Below are positions 49,851-59,076 of a DNA stretch of 64,000 nt, piece by piece. The notes below the pieces were generated by a model that searched no databases, was not told where the DNA came from, and saw only the letters and a program-made list of their open reading frames with translations. Source of the DNA: Streptomyces chartreusis (lineage in GTDB: Bacteria > Actinomycetota > Actinomycetes > Streptomycetales > Streptomycetaceae). Numbering within the stretch: position 1 is the first letter of the stretch; every line of letters starts with the position of its first letter. Made by a program: the position numbers and the translations under genes. The stretch is taken from contig NZ_CP023689.1 of the NCBI RefSeq assembly GCF_008704715.1, positions 6,572,001 through 6,636,000 on the forward strand, given 5' to 3'.

Positions 49851-50915
49851 CTACTTCCCCTTGTGCCCGGCCTTGCCGCGGCCCTTGTGCGTGCCGTTCT
49901 GGGTGCCGTGCGTGTTGTCGTACTTCTCGTAGGCGTCGACGATACGGCCGACCAGCTTGTGCCGGACGACATCCTGCGACGACAGCCGGGAGAAGTGGAC
50001 GTCGTCCAGGCCGTCCAGGATGTCCTGCACCTGCCGCAGACCGGACTTGGTGCCGTCCGGGAGGTCGACCTGGGTCACGTCACCGGTGATGACTATCTTC
50101 GAGTCGAAGCCGAGGCGGGTGAGGAACATCTTCATCTGCTCGGGGCTCGTGTTCTGGGCCTCGTCCAGAATGATGAAGGCGTCGTTCAGCGTGCGACCGC
50201 GCATGTACGCGAGCGGCGCGACCTCGATGGTCCCGGCGGCCATCAGCCTGGGGATGGAGTCCGGGTCGAGCATGTCGTGCAGCGCGTCGTACAGCGGGCG
50301 CAGGTACGGGTCGATCTTCTCGTAGAGCGTGCCGGGCAGGAAGCCGAGCCGCTCGCCCGCCTCCACCGCGGGACGGGTCAGGATGATGCGGTTGACCTGC
50401 TTCGACTGCAGGGCCTGGACGGCCTTGGCCATGGCGAGGTAGGTCTTGCCCGTGCCGGCGGGGCCGATGCCGAAGACGATCGTGTGCTTGTCGATGGCGT
50501 CGACATAGCGCTTCTGGTTGAGGGTCTTGGGGCGGATCGTGCGGCCGCGGGAGGAGAGGATGTTCTGGGTGAGCACCTCGGCCGGGGTCTCCTCCGGACC
50601 CTCCCCGTTCTCACTGGCTCTGAGCATGGCGATCGAGCGTTCCACTGCGTCCTCCGTCATCGGTTGCCCGGTGCGGAGCACCAGCATCATCTCGTCGAAC
50701 AGGCGCTGTACGAGGGCGACTTCCGCGGAGTCGCCGACCGCGCTGATCTCATTGCCCCGGACATGGATGTCGGTCGCCGGGAAGGCCGTCTCGATCACGC
50801 GCAGCAGGGAGTCGCCGGACCCCAGCACGGTCACCATGGGGTGCTGGGCGGGGACGGTGAAATGTGCTCTCGCCTGCCCCTGCGCGGGTGTGTGAGCTGT
50901 GGGTGTCTGAGTCAT
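49851..50915 (-). CDS. phoH: PhoH-family ATPase
   Basis: The gene encodes 354 residues. The N-terminal ~110 residues are a KH-like RNA-binding domain; the ATPase domain has Walker A GPAGTGKT and Walker B FIILDEAQN, and TGDVTQVDLP. The C-terminus is basic and Gly-rich. PhoH partners with YbeY in RNA metabolism. ATG 50915 is the usual start (MTQTPTAHTP); a longer frame from 50966 lacks a clear ribosome binding site. Confidence 0.93.
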   Translation of the reverse strand: MTQTPTAHTPAQGQARAHFTVPAQHPMVTVLGSGDSLLRVIETAFPATDIHVRGNEISAVGDSAEVALVQRLFDEMMLVLRTGQPMTEDAVERSIAMLRASENGEGPEETPAEVLTQNILSSRGRTIRPKTLNQKRYVDAIDKHTIVFGIGPAGTGKTYLAMAKAVQALQSKQVNRIILTRPAVEAGERLGFLPGTLYEKIDPYLRPLYDALHDMLDPDSIPRLMAAGTIEVAPLAYMRGRTLNDAFIILDEAQNTSPEQMKMFLTRLGFDSKIVITGDVTQVDLPDGTKSGLRQVQDILDGLDDVHFSRLSSQDVVRHKLVGRIVDAYEKYDNTHGTQNGTHKGRGKAGHKGK

Positions 50916-51067
50916 GGGCCGGCTCGTAGGCCTTGCTCGTCCTCCTCGATACGACTCGCCCGCCACATGGGCGGCCTGGCGATTTCAAGGGTACGCCGGG
51001 GGACTGACAGTGCCGTAGGCCTTTTCCAGGAGGAGGGCCCGGGGAGGCGGGACAGGAGCCGGGAGGC

Positions 51068-52018
51068 TCAGAAGCCCAGCTTGCGCAGCTGGCGGGGGTC
51101 GCGCTGCCAGTCCTTGGCCACCTTGACGTGGAGGTCCAGGAAGACCGGAGTGCCGAGGAGCGCCTCGATCTGCTTGCGGGACTTGATGCCGACGTCCTTC
51201 AGGCGCTTGCCCTTGGGGCCGATGATGATGCCCTTCTGGCTGGGGCGCTCGATGTAGACGAAGGCGTGGATGTCGAGCAGGGGCTTGTCGGCGGGGCGGT
51301 CCTCACGGGGCAGCATCTCCTCGACCACGACGGCGATGGAGTGCGGCAGCTCGTCGCGGACGCCCTCCAGCGCGGCCTCCCGGATCAGCTCCGCGATCAT
51401 GACCTGCTCGGGCTCGTCGGTGAGGTCGCCCTCGGGGTAGAGCGCGGGCCCCTCCGGCAGCAGCGGGACGATCAGGTCGGCCAGCAGGCCCACCTGCTTG
51501 TCGCCGACCGCCGAGACGGGCACGATCTCGGCCCACTCGAAGCCGAGCTCCTTGCCGAGCTGGTCGATCGCGATCAGCTGCTCGGCCAGGGTCTTCGAGT
51601 CCACCAGGTCGGTCTTCGTGACGATCGCGATCTTCGGCGTCTTCTTGATCGACGCCAGCTCCTTCGCGATGAACCGGTCACCGGGGCCGAGCTTCTCGTT
51701 CGCCGGCAGGCAGAAGCCGATCACGTCGACCTCGGCCCAGGTCGTACGGACGATGTCGTTCAGCCGCTCGCCGAGCAGCGTGCGCGGCTTGTGCAGACCG
51801 GGGGTGTCGACCAGGATCAGCTGGGCGTCGGGCCGGTGCACGATGCCCCGCACCGTGTGCCGCGTGGTCTGCGGCTGGTTCGCGGTGATCGCCACCTTCT
51901 GGCCGACCAGAGCGTTCGTGAGGGTGGACTTGCCCGCGTTGGGGCGGCCCACGAAGCAGGCGAAGCCGGCGCGGTGGGGGGCCTCGGACGGCTCGGATGA
52001 CTGATGGCGAACGCTCAT
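51068..52018 (-). CDS. era: GTPase Era
   Basis: The gene encodes 316 residues. G1 GRPNAGKS, G3 DTPG, G4 TKTD; C-terminal KH domain with GIIIGPKGKRLKDVG and a long helix. Era binds the 16S rRNA 3' end and helps assembly of the 30S subunit. ATG 52018 is chosen; an ATG 3 codons upstream is also possible. It lies upstream of phoH in the same orientation and divergent from amt. Confidence 0.95.
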   Translation of the reverse strand: MSVRHQSSEPSEAPHRAGFACFVGRPNAGKSTLTNALVGQKVAITANQPQTTRHTVRGIVHRPDAQLILVDTPGLHKPRTLLGERLNDIVRTTWAEVDVIGFCLPANEKLGPGDRFIAKELASIKKTPKIAIVTKTDLVDSKTLAEQLIAIDQLGKELGFEWAEIVPVSAVGDKQVGLLADLIVPLLPEGPALYPEGDLTDEPEQVMIAELIREAALEGVRDELPHSIAVVVEEMLPREDRPADKPLLDIHAFVYIERPSQKGIIIGPKGKRLKDVGIKSRKQIEALLGTPVFLDLHVKVAKDWQRDPRQLRKLGF

Positions 52019-52107
52019 GGCGCCCATTCTCCCTGATCCACAAGCCCCTGCCGCACAAGGGAGCGACCATCCCCCGTCGTGTGAGCTTCCGGAAACCCTC
52101 ACGCAAC

Positions 52108-52145
52108 GAAACCTCGTGGAAACACATCCGTACGCGACCAGAAAC
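52108..52145 (+). promoter_or_regulatory. GlnR-like box array upstream of amt
   Basis: Four half-sites start exactly 11 bp apart: GAAAC (52108), GAAAC (52119), GTACG (52130) and GAAAC (52141). A 5-bp site plus 6-bp spacer is the geometry of Streptomyces GlnR operators (GTNAC-n6-GAAAC). Three of the four match GAAAC exactly. It lies about 50-85 bp before the amt GTG start, where a nitrogen-responsive activator would be expected. Confidence 0.5.
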
Positions 52146-52192
52146 GCGCGCCCGTGAATCTCTGACGAGCCCCCACCCGGTTGGAGACCAAC

Positions 52193-53512
52193 GTGCCCCT
52201 CGCCGCCGCAAGCGTCGACACCGGCGACACCGCCTGGCTGCTCGCCGCCACCGCGCTCGTCCTGCTGATGACCCCGGGCCTGGCCCTCTTCTACGGCGGC
52301 ATGGTCCGCACGAAGAGCGTCCTGAACATGCTGATGATGAGCTTCGTGTCCATCGCGCTGGTCACCGTCGTGTGGCTGGTCTGCGGGTACGCGCTCGCCT
52401 TCGGTGACGACGCCGGCGGCGGCCTGATCGGCGGCCTCGACCACCTCGGCATGGCCGGTCTCGGACCGGACAGCGTCCAGGGGACCGTCCCCACCCTGCT
52501 CTTCGCCACCTTCCAGCTCACCTTCGCGATCGTCACCGCGGCCCTGGTCAGCGGCGCCGTCGCGGACCGGGCCAAATTCGGGGCGTGGCTGGTGTTCGTG
52601 CCGGTGTGGGCACTCCTCGTATACGTTCCGATCGCCCATTGGACCTGGGGCCCCGGTGGCTGGATCCTCGACGGTCTCGGCGCCCTGGACTTCGCGGGCG
52701 GTCTGCCCGTCGAGATCACCTCGGGCGCCTCCGGCCTGGCGCTCTGCCTGGTCCTCGGTCCGCGGCTCGGCTTCAAGAAGGACGCGATGCGGCCGCACAA
52801 CCTGCCCATGGTCGTGCTCGGCGCCGGTCTGCTCTGGTTCGGCTGGTTCGGGTTCAACGCCGGCTCCGCGCTCGGCGCGAACGGCCTCGCCGCCGCCGTC
52901 TTCCTCAACACCCTCGCCGCAGGCTGCACCGGTCTGCTCGGCTGGCTCCTCGTCGAGCACAAGCGCGACGGCCACCCCACCACCCTGGGCGCGGCCTCCG
53001 GCGCGGTCGCCGGACTCGTCGCCATCACCCCGTCCTGCGGCTCGGTCTCCCTGCTCGGGGCGCTGGTCATCGGCCTCGCCGCGGGCGTCGTCTGCTCCTA
53101 CGCGGTGAGCTGGAAGTTCAAGCTGAACTACGACGACTCCCTGGACGTCGTCGGCGTGCACCTGATCGGCGGTGTCGTCGGCACCCTGCTGATCGGCGTC
53201 TTCGCGACGGCCACGATGACGGGCGGCGCCGAGGGCCTGCTGCACGGTGGCGGGTTCGCGCAGCTCGGCAAGCAGTTGGTGGCGATCGCGGCGGTGGGGG
53301 CGTACGCCTTCCTCGTCACCTACGGCATCGGCAAGCTGATCGACAGGGTCCTGGGCTTCCGGGCGAGCGAGGAGCAGGAGCACACCGGCCTGGACCTTAC
53401 GGTGCACGCCGAGACCGCCTACGATCACGGGGTCCTGGGGCACGGAGCCCCGGTGACCGCGTCCGTGTCCCCGTCCGCTCCCGCCGCGCAGAAGGTCAAG
53501 AAGCAGGCATGA
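52193..53512 (+). CDS. amt: Ammonium transporter
   Basis: The gene encodes 439 residues with 11 membrane segments. Amt hallmarks: WLLAATALVLLMTPGLALFYGGMVR, TLLFATFQLTFAIVTAALV, HWTWGPGGWI, FNAGSALGANG and DVVGVHLIGGVVGTLLIG. It imports ammonium. GTG 52193 is chosen because GGAG lies 6 nt upstream. A C-terminal Thr/Ala-rich tail is unusual in length. The stop overlaps the glnB start by ATGA. Confidence 0.93.
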   Translation: MPLAAASVDTGDTAWLLAATALVLLMTPGLALFYGGMVRTKSVLNMLMMSFVSIALVTVVWLVCGYALAFGDDAGGGLIGGLDHLGMAGLGPDSVQGTVPTLLFATFQLTFAIVTAALVSGAVADRAKFGAWLVFVPVWALLVYVPIAHWTWGPGGWILDGLGALDFAGGLPVEITSGASGLALCLVLGPRLGFKKDAMRPHNLPMVVLGAGLLWFGWFGFNAGSALGANGLAAAVFLNTLAAGCTGLLGWLLVEHKRDGHPTTLGAASGAVAGLVAITPSCGSVSLLGALVIGLAAGVVCSYAVSWKFKLNYDDSLDVVGVHLIGGVVGTLLIGVFATATMTGGAEGLLHGGGFAQLGKQLVAIAAVGAYAFLVTYGIGKLIDRVLGFRASEEQEHTGLDLTVHAETAYDHGVLGHGAPVTASVSPSAPAAQKVKKQA

Positions 53513-53847
53513 AGCTCATCACCGCGATCGTCAAGCCCTACCGGCTCGACGAGGTCAAGACCGCTCTCCAGGAGATCGGCGTGCAGGGCCTGACCGTGAC
53601 CGAGGCCAGCGGCTACGGCCGGCAGCGCGGCCACACCGAGGTGTACCGCGGCGCGGAGTACCAGGTCGACCTGGTGCCGAAGGTCCGGATCGAGGTCGTC
53701 GTGGACGACGCTGCGGCCGAGGACGTCATCGACGCCATCGTGAAGGCCGCCCACACCGGCAAGATCGGCGACGGCAAGGTCTGGGCGCTCCCGGTCGACA
53801 CCGTCGTACGGGTACGCACGGGCGAGCGCGGCCCCGACGCGCTGTAG
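53509..53847 (+). CDS. glnB: PII nitrogen regulatory protein
   Basis: The gene encodes 112 residues. T-loop RGHTEVYRGAEYQVDLVPK contains Y51, the site of adenylylation in actinobacteria. GKIGDGKVWALPVDTVVRVRTGE closes the trimer fold. It senses 2-oxoglutarate and ATP/ADP and blocks Amt when nitrogen is ample. ATGA overlap with amt couples them. The usual third gene, glnD, is not next to it; a secreted protein gene on the other strand follows. Confidence 0.95.
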   Translation: MKLITAIVKPYRLDEVKTALQEIGVQGLTVTEASGYGRQRGHTEVYRGAEYQVDLVPKVRIEVVVDDAAAEDVIDAIVKAAHTGKIGDGKVWALPVDTVVRVRTGERGPDAL

Positions 53848-53894
53848 TCGGCCGACAGCGACGGGACCGCGCCCTTCTCACCGGGTCACACGGT

Positions 53895-54371
53895 TCAGTC
53901 GAACACGAACGGGCCCGGCGACTGCGGCCCGGTCGCCGTGCAGGTGATGGTGATGCCGAAGACGGTCATCTGCAACGAGCCGCCGAAGGCCTCCAGGCTG
54001 TCCCCGGAGGCGACGGTGCCGTTCAGCGGACCGACCTGGACGGGGTCGCCGGCGGCCATCGCCGGGTTCTCGGTGCCGGAGAAGGCGACGGTGCCGCCGC
54101 TCGCCCTCACCAGGGTGAGCGTCGAGGCGATCGAGTCCGCGGACAGCGCGATCGGCGCGGTGATCGCGGACGAGTTGACGGTGACGGTGGCGGCGGTGCC
54201 GCTCTGCGTCGCGGTGATGGTGGCCTCGCCGCCGCCGAAGCTGCCGCAGTCGGCGGTGATCGTCGCGGTGGCGGGGGTGACGGCGAGGGCGGCGGGTGCG
54301 AAGGCGAGGCCGGTGACGGCGAGGGCCCCGGCAGTCAGGGCCGCACCTGCTGCGATACGTGTTCGTCTCAT
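53895..54371 (-). CDS. Small secreted protein
   Basis: The gene encodes 158 residues. Sec signal peptide MRRTRIAAGAALTAGALAVTG through FAPAALA, with cleavage expected before VTPA. The mature part is Ser/Thr/Gly-rich beta-sandwich-like (ATITADCGSFGGGEATITATQSGT) with one early cysteine and one late cysteine that may form a disulphide. GGGAG lies 8 nt before the ATG. No family is recognised. A fragment of a related gene lies at 54567-54619. Confidence 0.7.
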   Translation of the reverse strand: MRRTRIAAGAALTAGALAVTGLAFAPAALAVTPATATITADCGSFGGGEATITATQSGTAATVTVNSSAITAPIALSADSIASTLTLVRASGGTVAFSGTENPAMAAGDPVQVGPLNGTVASGDSLEAFGGSLQMTVFGITITCTATGPQSPGPFVFD

Positions 54372-54566
54372 GGGATTCGCTCCCTTTCGGGGTGGGGGAA
54401 TTCCGTGGGGGGACAGCTCGGCAGGTGGGTGCGGGCACGCTGCGGGGCGAGCTGAGAACCGAGATCTGAGAGCTGAGATCTGACGGTCCGTCGGAACCGT
54501 CGTTTCCATTGATGCGCCTGGGGCGAGGGTCGGCAAGGGTGATTTCCGGCCTCAACTACCGACGGG

Positions 54567-54619
54567 TCAACTACCGCGTCCGATAGGGCAGTCGGCGGTG
54601 ATCGTCGCGGTCAGCTCCT
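54567..54619 (-). pseudogene. Remnant related to the secreted protein gene
   Basis: The minus-strand frame reads LTATITADCPIGRGS then stop. The 23-bp stretch at 54589-54611 is identical to 54247-54269 inside the secreted protein gene (coding TATITADC). It is only the size of a tail fragment and overlaps the end of the HTH regulator gene. Confidence 0.45.
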
Positions 54620-55477
54620 GCTGGGCGACATGTCCTGGAGGCCCACCACGCGCAGCAGTCGGAGGCGTTCGTAGGCGTCCGTTCCGGGGCGGGCCGAGTG
54701 CACGACCAGGAGGTGGTGGTGCTGGTGGCTGACCATGACCTCGCAGTCCAGCTCCAGCAGGCCGACCAGGGGGTGCAGGAAACGCTTGGTCGCCTCGTTG
54801 CGCCGGGACACCTCGTGCTCGTCCCACAGCCGGGCGAACTCCGCGCTGCCCGCCCGCAGTTCGGCGACCAGCTCGGTCGGCTCCGGGTCGTCGGGGCGGG
54901 CCGCGGCCACCGCGCGCAGGCTGGAGACATGGGCGCGCGCATGGCTCTCGAAGTCCTCCGGCGGGAAGAGCGTGCGCGCGGCCGGGTCGAGGAAGAAGAG
55001 CCGGGCGAGGTTGCGCTCGCGCCGCGGGCGGGACATCACGTCGCCGATCAGCGCCTTGGCCATCGCGTTCTGCGCCAGCACCTCACCGCAGTCGTTCACC
55101 ACCTGCGCCGGTGAGTCGTGCAGCCGGTCCAGGATCAGCAGCAGCCCGGGGCGCACGTGCGCCGACGCCGTCTCGTGCCGTGGCGGCTCCTCGCCGGCCA
55201 GGTGGAACAGATGGTCCTGCTCGACGTCGGTCAGGCGCAGCGCGCGGCCCAGCGCGGTGAGCATCTGACGGGACGGGCGCGGGCCCCGGGACTGTTCCAG
55301 CCGGGTGTAGTAGTCCACCGACATGCCCGCCAGCTGCGCCACCTCCTCGCGGCGCAGGCCCGGTGTACGGCGCCGGGAGCCGGGCGCGAGGCCCACGTCG
55401 GACGGGGCCAGCCGGGCGCGGCCGCGGCGCAGGAAGTCGGCGAGTTCGGCTCGGTTCACCCCTCCAGCCTGCGCCAC
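54611..55477 (-). CDS. Helix-turn-helix regulator of the MmyB-like type
   Basis: The gene encodes 288 residues. HTH: RRTPGLRREEVAQLAGMSVDYYTRLEQSRGPRPSRQMLTALGRALRL; C-terminal MmyB-like domain with LILDRLHDSPAQVVNDCGEVLAQNAMA and FLHPLVGLLELDCEVMVSH. It resembles the regulator at 45286-46161. GTG 55477 has AAGG 8 nt upstream. It is divergent from the SDR gene and probably controls it and itself. Confidence 0.88.
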   Translation of the reverse strand: MAQAGGVNRAELADFLRRGRARLAPSDVGLAPGSRRRTPGLRREEVAQLAGMSVDYYTRLEQSRGPRPSRQMLTALGRALRLTDVEQDHLFHLAGEEPPRHETASAHVRPGLLLILDRLHDSPAQVVNDCGEVLAQNAMAKALIGDVMSRPRRERNLARLFFLDPAARTLFPPEDFESHARAHVSSLRAVAAARPDDPEPTELVAELRAGSAEFARLWDEHEVSRRNEATKRFLHPLVGLLELDCEVMVSHQHHHLLVVHSARPGTDAYERLRLLRVVGLQDMSPSRS

Positions 55478-55578
55478 GGCGCGCGCCTTATCCAGGGACT
55501 GCCGATCCCCCGATCAACGGGTCTCTCCCGCCCGCACCGGCCCCGTCCGAGGGTGGTCGGTGACGAGAGGAGCAGATC

Positions 55579-56433
55579 ATGCAGACATTGGTGACGGGTA
55601 CGACGGGACAGGTCGGCCGGCGCTTCGTGCCGAGGCTGCTGGCGCAGGCCAGGGCGGGGGAGCGGGTCAGGGTCCTGGTCCGGGACGCGGCACGGGGCGA
55701 GCCGTTCGCGGAGCTGGGCGCCGAGGTCGTCGTCGGCGACCTGCGGGACGCGGAGGTGCTCGGCAAGGCGGTCGCCGGGGTCGACGCGGTCGTCAACGTC
55801 GCGGCGGCCTTCCGGGGCGTGCCCGACGAGGAGGCGCGGGCGGTCAACCGGGATGCGGCCATCGAACTGGGCCGCGCCGCACAGGCCGCGGGGGTGCGCA
55901 GGTTCGTGCAGGTCAGCACGGGTCTGGTGTACGGCACGGGGCGCGGCCGCGCGCTGACCGAGGGCGACGAGAGCCGGCCCGGCGGGACGATGTGGGGCGC
56001 CTATCCGGAGTCGAAGGCACAGGCGGAGCGGGCCCTGCTCGCGCTGGACGGCATGGACGTACGCATCGGCCGTCTTCCCTTCGTCTACGGCGAGGGCGAT
56101 CCGCATCTCGCGCAGTCCCTGATGTGGGCCGGGAACTGGGCGGCGACCCAGCGGTTGCACATGGGGCACCATGCGGATGTCGCACAGGGGCTGCTGCGGA
56201 TCCTGCACGCGCCGGGGATCGCGGGCCGTGTATACAACATCGCCGACGACGTGCCGGTGACAGCGGTCGAACTCCATCAGCTGAACGGGGTCGAGATCCC
56301 CGAGGAGCTGTACACCCGCACGGACCCGGACCCATGGCTGGCGGTCCTGTCCACCGAACGGATCCGGCGAGAACTGGGATACCGGCCACTGTTCCCGAGC
56401 GTCTACGCGGCTCGGGACGCCGGGGCGCTCTAG
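55579..56433 (+). CDS. NAD(P)-dependent short-chain dehydrogenase/epimerase
   Basis: The gene encodes 284 residues. Rossmann motif TGTTGQVGRRF at the N-terminus; the YxxxK catalytic pair is YPESK, with S in QVSTGLVYG. It is an extended-SDR, perhaps a sugar or quinone-type reductase; the substrate is unknown. AGGAG lies 6 nt before the ATG. It is divergent from the HTH regulator, which likely represses it. Confidence 0.87.
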   Translation: MQTLVTGTTGQVGRRFVPRLLAQARAGERVRVLVRDAARGEPFAELGAEVVVGDLRDAEVLGKAVAGVDAVVNVAAAFRGVPDEEARAVNRDAAIELGRAAQAAGVRRFVQVSTGLVYGTGRGRALTEGDESRPGGTMWGAYPESKAQAERALLALDGMDVRIGRLPFVYGEGDPHLAQSLMWAGNWAATQRLHMGHHADVAQGLLRILHAPGIAGRVYNIADDVPVTAVELHQLNGVEIPEELYTRTDPDPWLAVLSTERIRRELGYRPLFPSVYAARDAGAL

Positions 56434-56445
56434 AAACAGGGCGCT

Positions 56446-57687
56446 CTAATCGACGCCCTTGATCCGCCCCACCAGCACCGCCCCCGCCAACCCGATCACC
56501 GCCGCCACCGCGTACAGCGTCCGGTAGCCGCCCAGGTACGTGACGATCGGGGCGGCGAGGGCGGGGGCCGCTACCTGGGGGAGGGCGTTGGCCACGTTGA
56601 TGACGCCCAGGTCCTTGCCGCGGTCCCGGGCCTCGGGCAGGACGTCCGTCATCAGGGCGAAGTCGACCGACATGAAGACGCCGAGGCCGATGCCGAGCAG
56701 GGCCGCCACCACGATCGCGCTCGGCCAGGTCTGCCAGGCGGCGAGAAGGGCGGTGGCCGCCGCCATCAGGACGCCGGACCAGTGCACGAAGGGCTTGCGG
56801 CGGCCCACCCGGTCCGACCAGATGCCGCCCACCACGACCGTGGCCAGCAGGGACACGGCGTTCACCGCGGTCAGGATCAGCACGCCCTGCTCGGGGTCGT
56901 CGTGGTGCAGGCGGTCCCGCAGGTAGTAGAGCAGGTAGAGGATCACCAGCGCGTTGCTCAGGTTGATCAGGAAGCGGGTCAGCCAGGCCCAGCCGAAGTC
57001 CGGGTGGCGGCGCGGGCTCAGCCAGAAGCCGCGCGTGAAGGAGCGCCAGGACCAGGCCGGCCGGTCCGCGGCCGGCAGCCGGAGATCCCGGTACCGGAGC
57101 ACGTACGGCAGCACCCCGGCCACGACGAACACCGCGCACGCCGCGTACCCCGCCGCGATCCCGCCGACCGCCGTCGCCAGCCCCGTCCCGGCGACCGCCC
57201 CGAGGATCTGCGCCGCCCCCAACCAGCCGCCCACGACGCCCCGTTGGAGCCGCGGCACCCGGTCCGGCACGGCCGCGGTCACCGCCGCGAAGGCCGCGTT
57301 CAGGGTCAGCTGGACCAGACACCAGCCGAGCGCCATCAGCCACAGCCCGTCCGCGCCGGCGAGCAGCAGCAGCGACAGCGCCCCGCCCGCCGCCCCGGCC
57401 ACGATCCACGGCGTACGACGGCCCCGGCGGGACGTGGTCCGGTCCGACAGCGCGCCGAAGAACGGGTTCGCGGCCAGCGACACCACCGCGCCCGCGCCCG
57501 TCACCCAGGCCAGCAGGGTCTCCTTCGACATCCCCGTGCCGGGCGCGAAGTCCTCCGCCTGCTGGGCCAGCAGGATCTGGAGCGGGCCGTACCAGCCCAC
57601 CCAGATCGCCACGTTGGCCAGCCCCAGCGCCGTCGTCCAGCCCCCGCCGACCCGGTCCGTGGGTTCGGCCAGGGCGTCGGCCGTCAT
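56446..57687 (-). CDS. MFS sugar transporter
   Basis: The gene encodes 413 residues with 12 hydrophobic segments; the GPH-like motifs NPFFGALSDRTTSRRGRRTPW and GGIWSDRVGRRKPFVHW suggest sugar or glycoside uptake. Its start overlaps the beta-glucosidase stop by ATGA, so the transporter probably imports the beta-glucoside that the glucosidase cleaves. Cytoplasmic glucosidase plus transporter is a typical cellobiose-type utilisation pair. Confidence 0.87.
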   Translation of the reverse strand: MTADALAEPTDRVGGGWTTALGLANVAIWVGWYGPLQILLAQQAEDFAPGTGMSKETLLAWVTGAGAVVSLAANPFFGALSDRTTSRRGRRTPWIVAGAAGGALSLLLLAGADGLWLMALGWCLVQLTLNAAFAAVTAAVPDRVPRLQRGVVGGWLGAAQILGAVAGTGLATAVGGIAAGYAACAVFVVAGVLPYVLRYRDLRLPAADRPAWSWRSFTRGFWLSPRRHPDFGWAWLTRFLINLSNALVILYLLYYLRDRLHHDDPEQGVLILTAVNAVSLLATVVVGGIWSDRVGRRKPFVHWSGVLMAAATALLAAWQTWPSAIVVAALLGIGLGVFMSVDFALMTDVLPEARDRGKDLGVINVANALPQVAAPALAAPIVTYLGGYRTLYAVAAVIGLAGAVLVGRIKGVD

Positions 57688-59018
57688 CCCCGCGCCGGGA
57701 CCTGGGCCCGGAGCACGTCCCGCAGCCAGCCGTACGACGCCTTGGGCGTCCGTTCCTGCGTCGCGTAGTCCACGTGGACCAGCCCGAACCGGCGCGCGTA
57801 CCCCTCGGCCCACTCGAAGTTGTCCAGCAGCGACCACACGAAGTACCCGCGCACGTCCACGCCCGCCTCCACCGCCCGGTGCAGGGCGCGGATGTGGCCG
57901 TCGAGATAGGCGATCCGCTCCTGGTCGTCGACGCCCTCGTACGAGCAGCCGTTCTCGGTGATGACGACGGGCGGCAGCCGGTCGCCGTAGCGCTCGCGGA
58001 AGCCGGTGAGCAGCTCCGTCAGCCCCTCGGGGACCACCGGCCACCCGAAGTCCGTCGTCGGCACGCCCTCGATCTCCCTTACCGAGAAGGGCAGTTCGGC
58101 GGGCATCGTCACCCCGCCGAAGTCGATCTCGGTGCCCTGCGGGGCGCCCACGCGGGTCGGGGCGTAGTAGTTGACGCCGTAGAAGTCGATCGGCTCGGCG
58201 ATGACCTTCAGGTCCGACTCGACGTCGCCGGGCATCAGCTCGCCGATGCCGTCCGGGTACCGCCCGAGCAGCAGGGGATCGGCGAACAGCCGGTTCAGGA
58301 GCAGGTCGTAGAAGTCCGCCGCCTCCAGGTCCGCCTGCTCCCGCGAGGCCGGCCAGGTCGGCCCGTGCGAGTTGGCGATGCCGATGTCCGTGGCGCCGGC
58401 CGCGCGCAGCGCCCGTACCGCCAGGCCGTGCCCGAGCAGCTGGTGGTGGGCGACCGGGAGGGCGTCGAAGAGCAGCCGTTTGCCGGGGGCGTGGGTGCCG
58501 AGGGCGTGGCCCAGCAGGGTGTGCTCGGCGGGTTCGTTGAGGGTGATCCACTTCTTCACGCGGTCGCCGAGGCGCTCGGCGACCACGGACACGTACTCGG
58601 CGAACCGGGCTGCCGTGTCCCGCTCCAGCCAGTCCAGCGTGAGGGGCAGATCCCAGTGGAAGAGGGTCGGGACCGGGCGTACGCCCGCCGCGCACAGCTC
58701 GTCGACCAGGCGGTCGTAGAAGTCGAGGCCCTTCGGGGAGTTCACCCGGGGCCAGGAGACCGAGAAGCGGTACGCGCCCACTCCCAGGCCGGCCAGCAGG
58801 GCCACGTCCTCGCGGTAGCGGTGGTAGTGGTCGCACGCCACCTCGGCCGTGGAGCCGTCCTTCACCGTTCCCGGCTCGGCCGTGAAGGCGTCCCACACGG
58901 ACCGCTCGCGCTCGTCCACGGCGCCCTCGATCTGGTGGGCGGACGTCGAGACGCCCCACAGGAAACCGGCCGGGAAACGGGGTATCGGGCTCTGCGCAGC
59001 GCGCTCATCGATCGCCAT
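57684..59018 (-). CDS. Beta-glucosidase (GH1)
   Basis: The gene encodes 444 residues. GH1: acid/base E162 in TLNEP, nucleophile E355 in ITENG; N-terminal FLWGVSTSAHQIEGAV. No signal peptide, so it acts inside the cell on imported beta-glucosides. ATG 59018 is chosen (MAIDERAAQ); an ATG four codons upstream is possible. It is coupled to the MFS gene. Confidence 0.92.
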   Translation of the reverse strand: MAIDERAAQSPIPRFPAGFLWGVSTSAHQIEGAVDERERSVWDAFTAEPGTVKDGSTAEVACDHYHRYREDVALLAGLGVGAYRFSVSWPRVNSPKGLDFYDRLVDELCAAGVRPVPTLFHWDLPLTLDWLERDTAARFAEYVSVVAERLGDRVKKWITLNEPAEHTLLGHALGTHAPGKRLLFDALPVAHHQLLGHGLAVRALRAAGATDIGIANSHGPTWPASREQADLEAADFYDLLLNRLFADPLLLGRYPDGIGELMPGDVESDLKVIAEPIDFYGVNYYAPTRVGAPQGTEIDFGGVTMPAELPFSVREIEGVPTTDFGWPVVPEGLTELLTGFRERYGDRLPPVVITENGCSYEGVDDQERIAYLDGHIRALHRAVEAGVDVRGYFVWSLLDNFEWAEGYARRFGLVHVDYATQERTPKASYGWLRDVLRAQVPARG

Positions 59019-59076
59019 GCGCCGGATCATCCGTACCGGCGGTAACGGAAGTCAACGCCCCGGCGTGAACTGCCCG

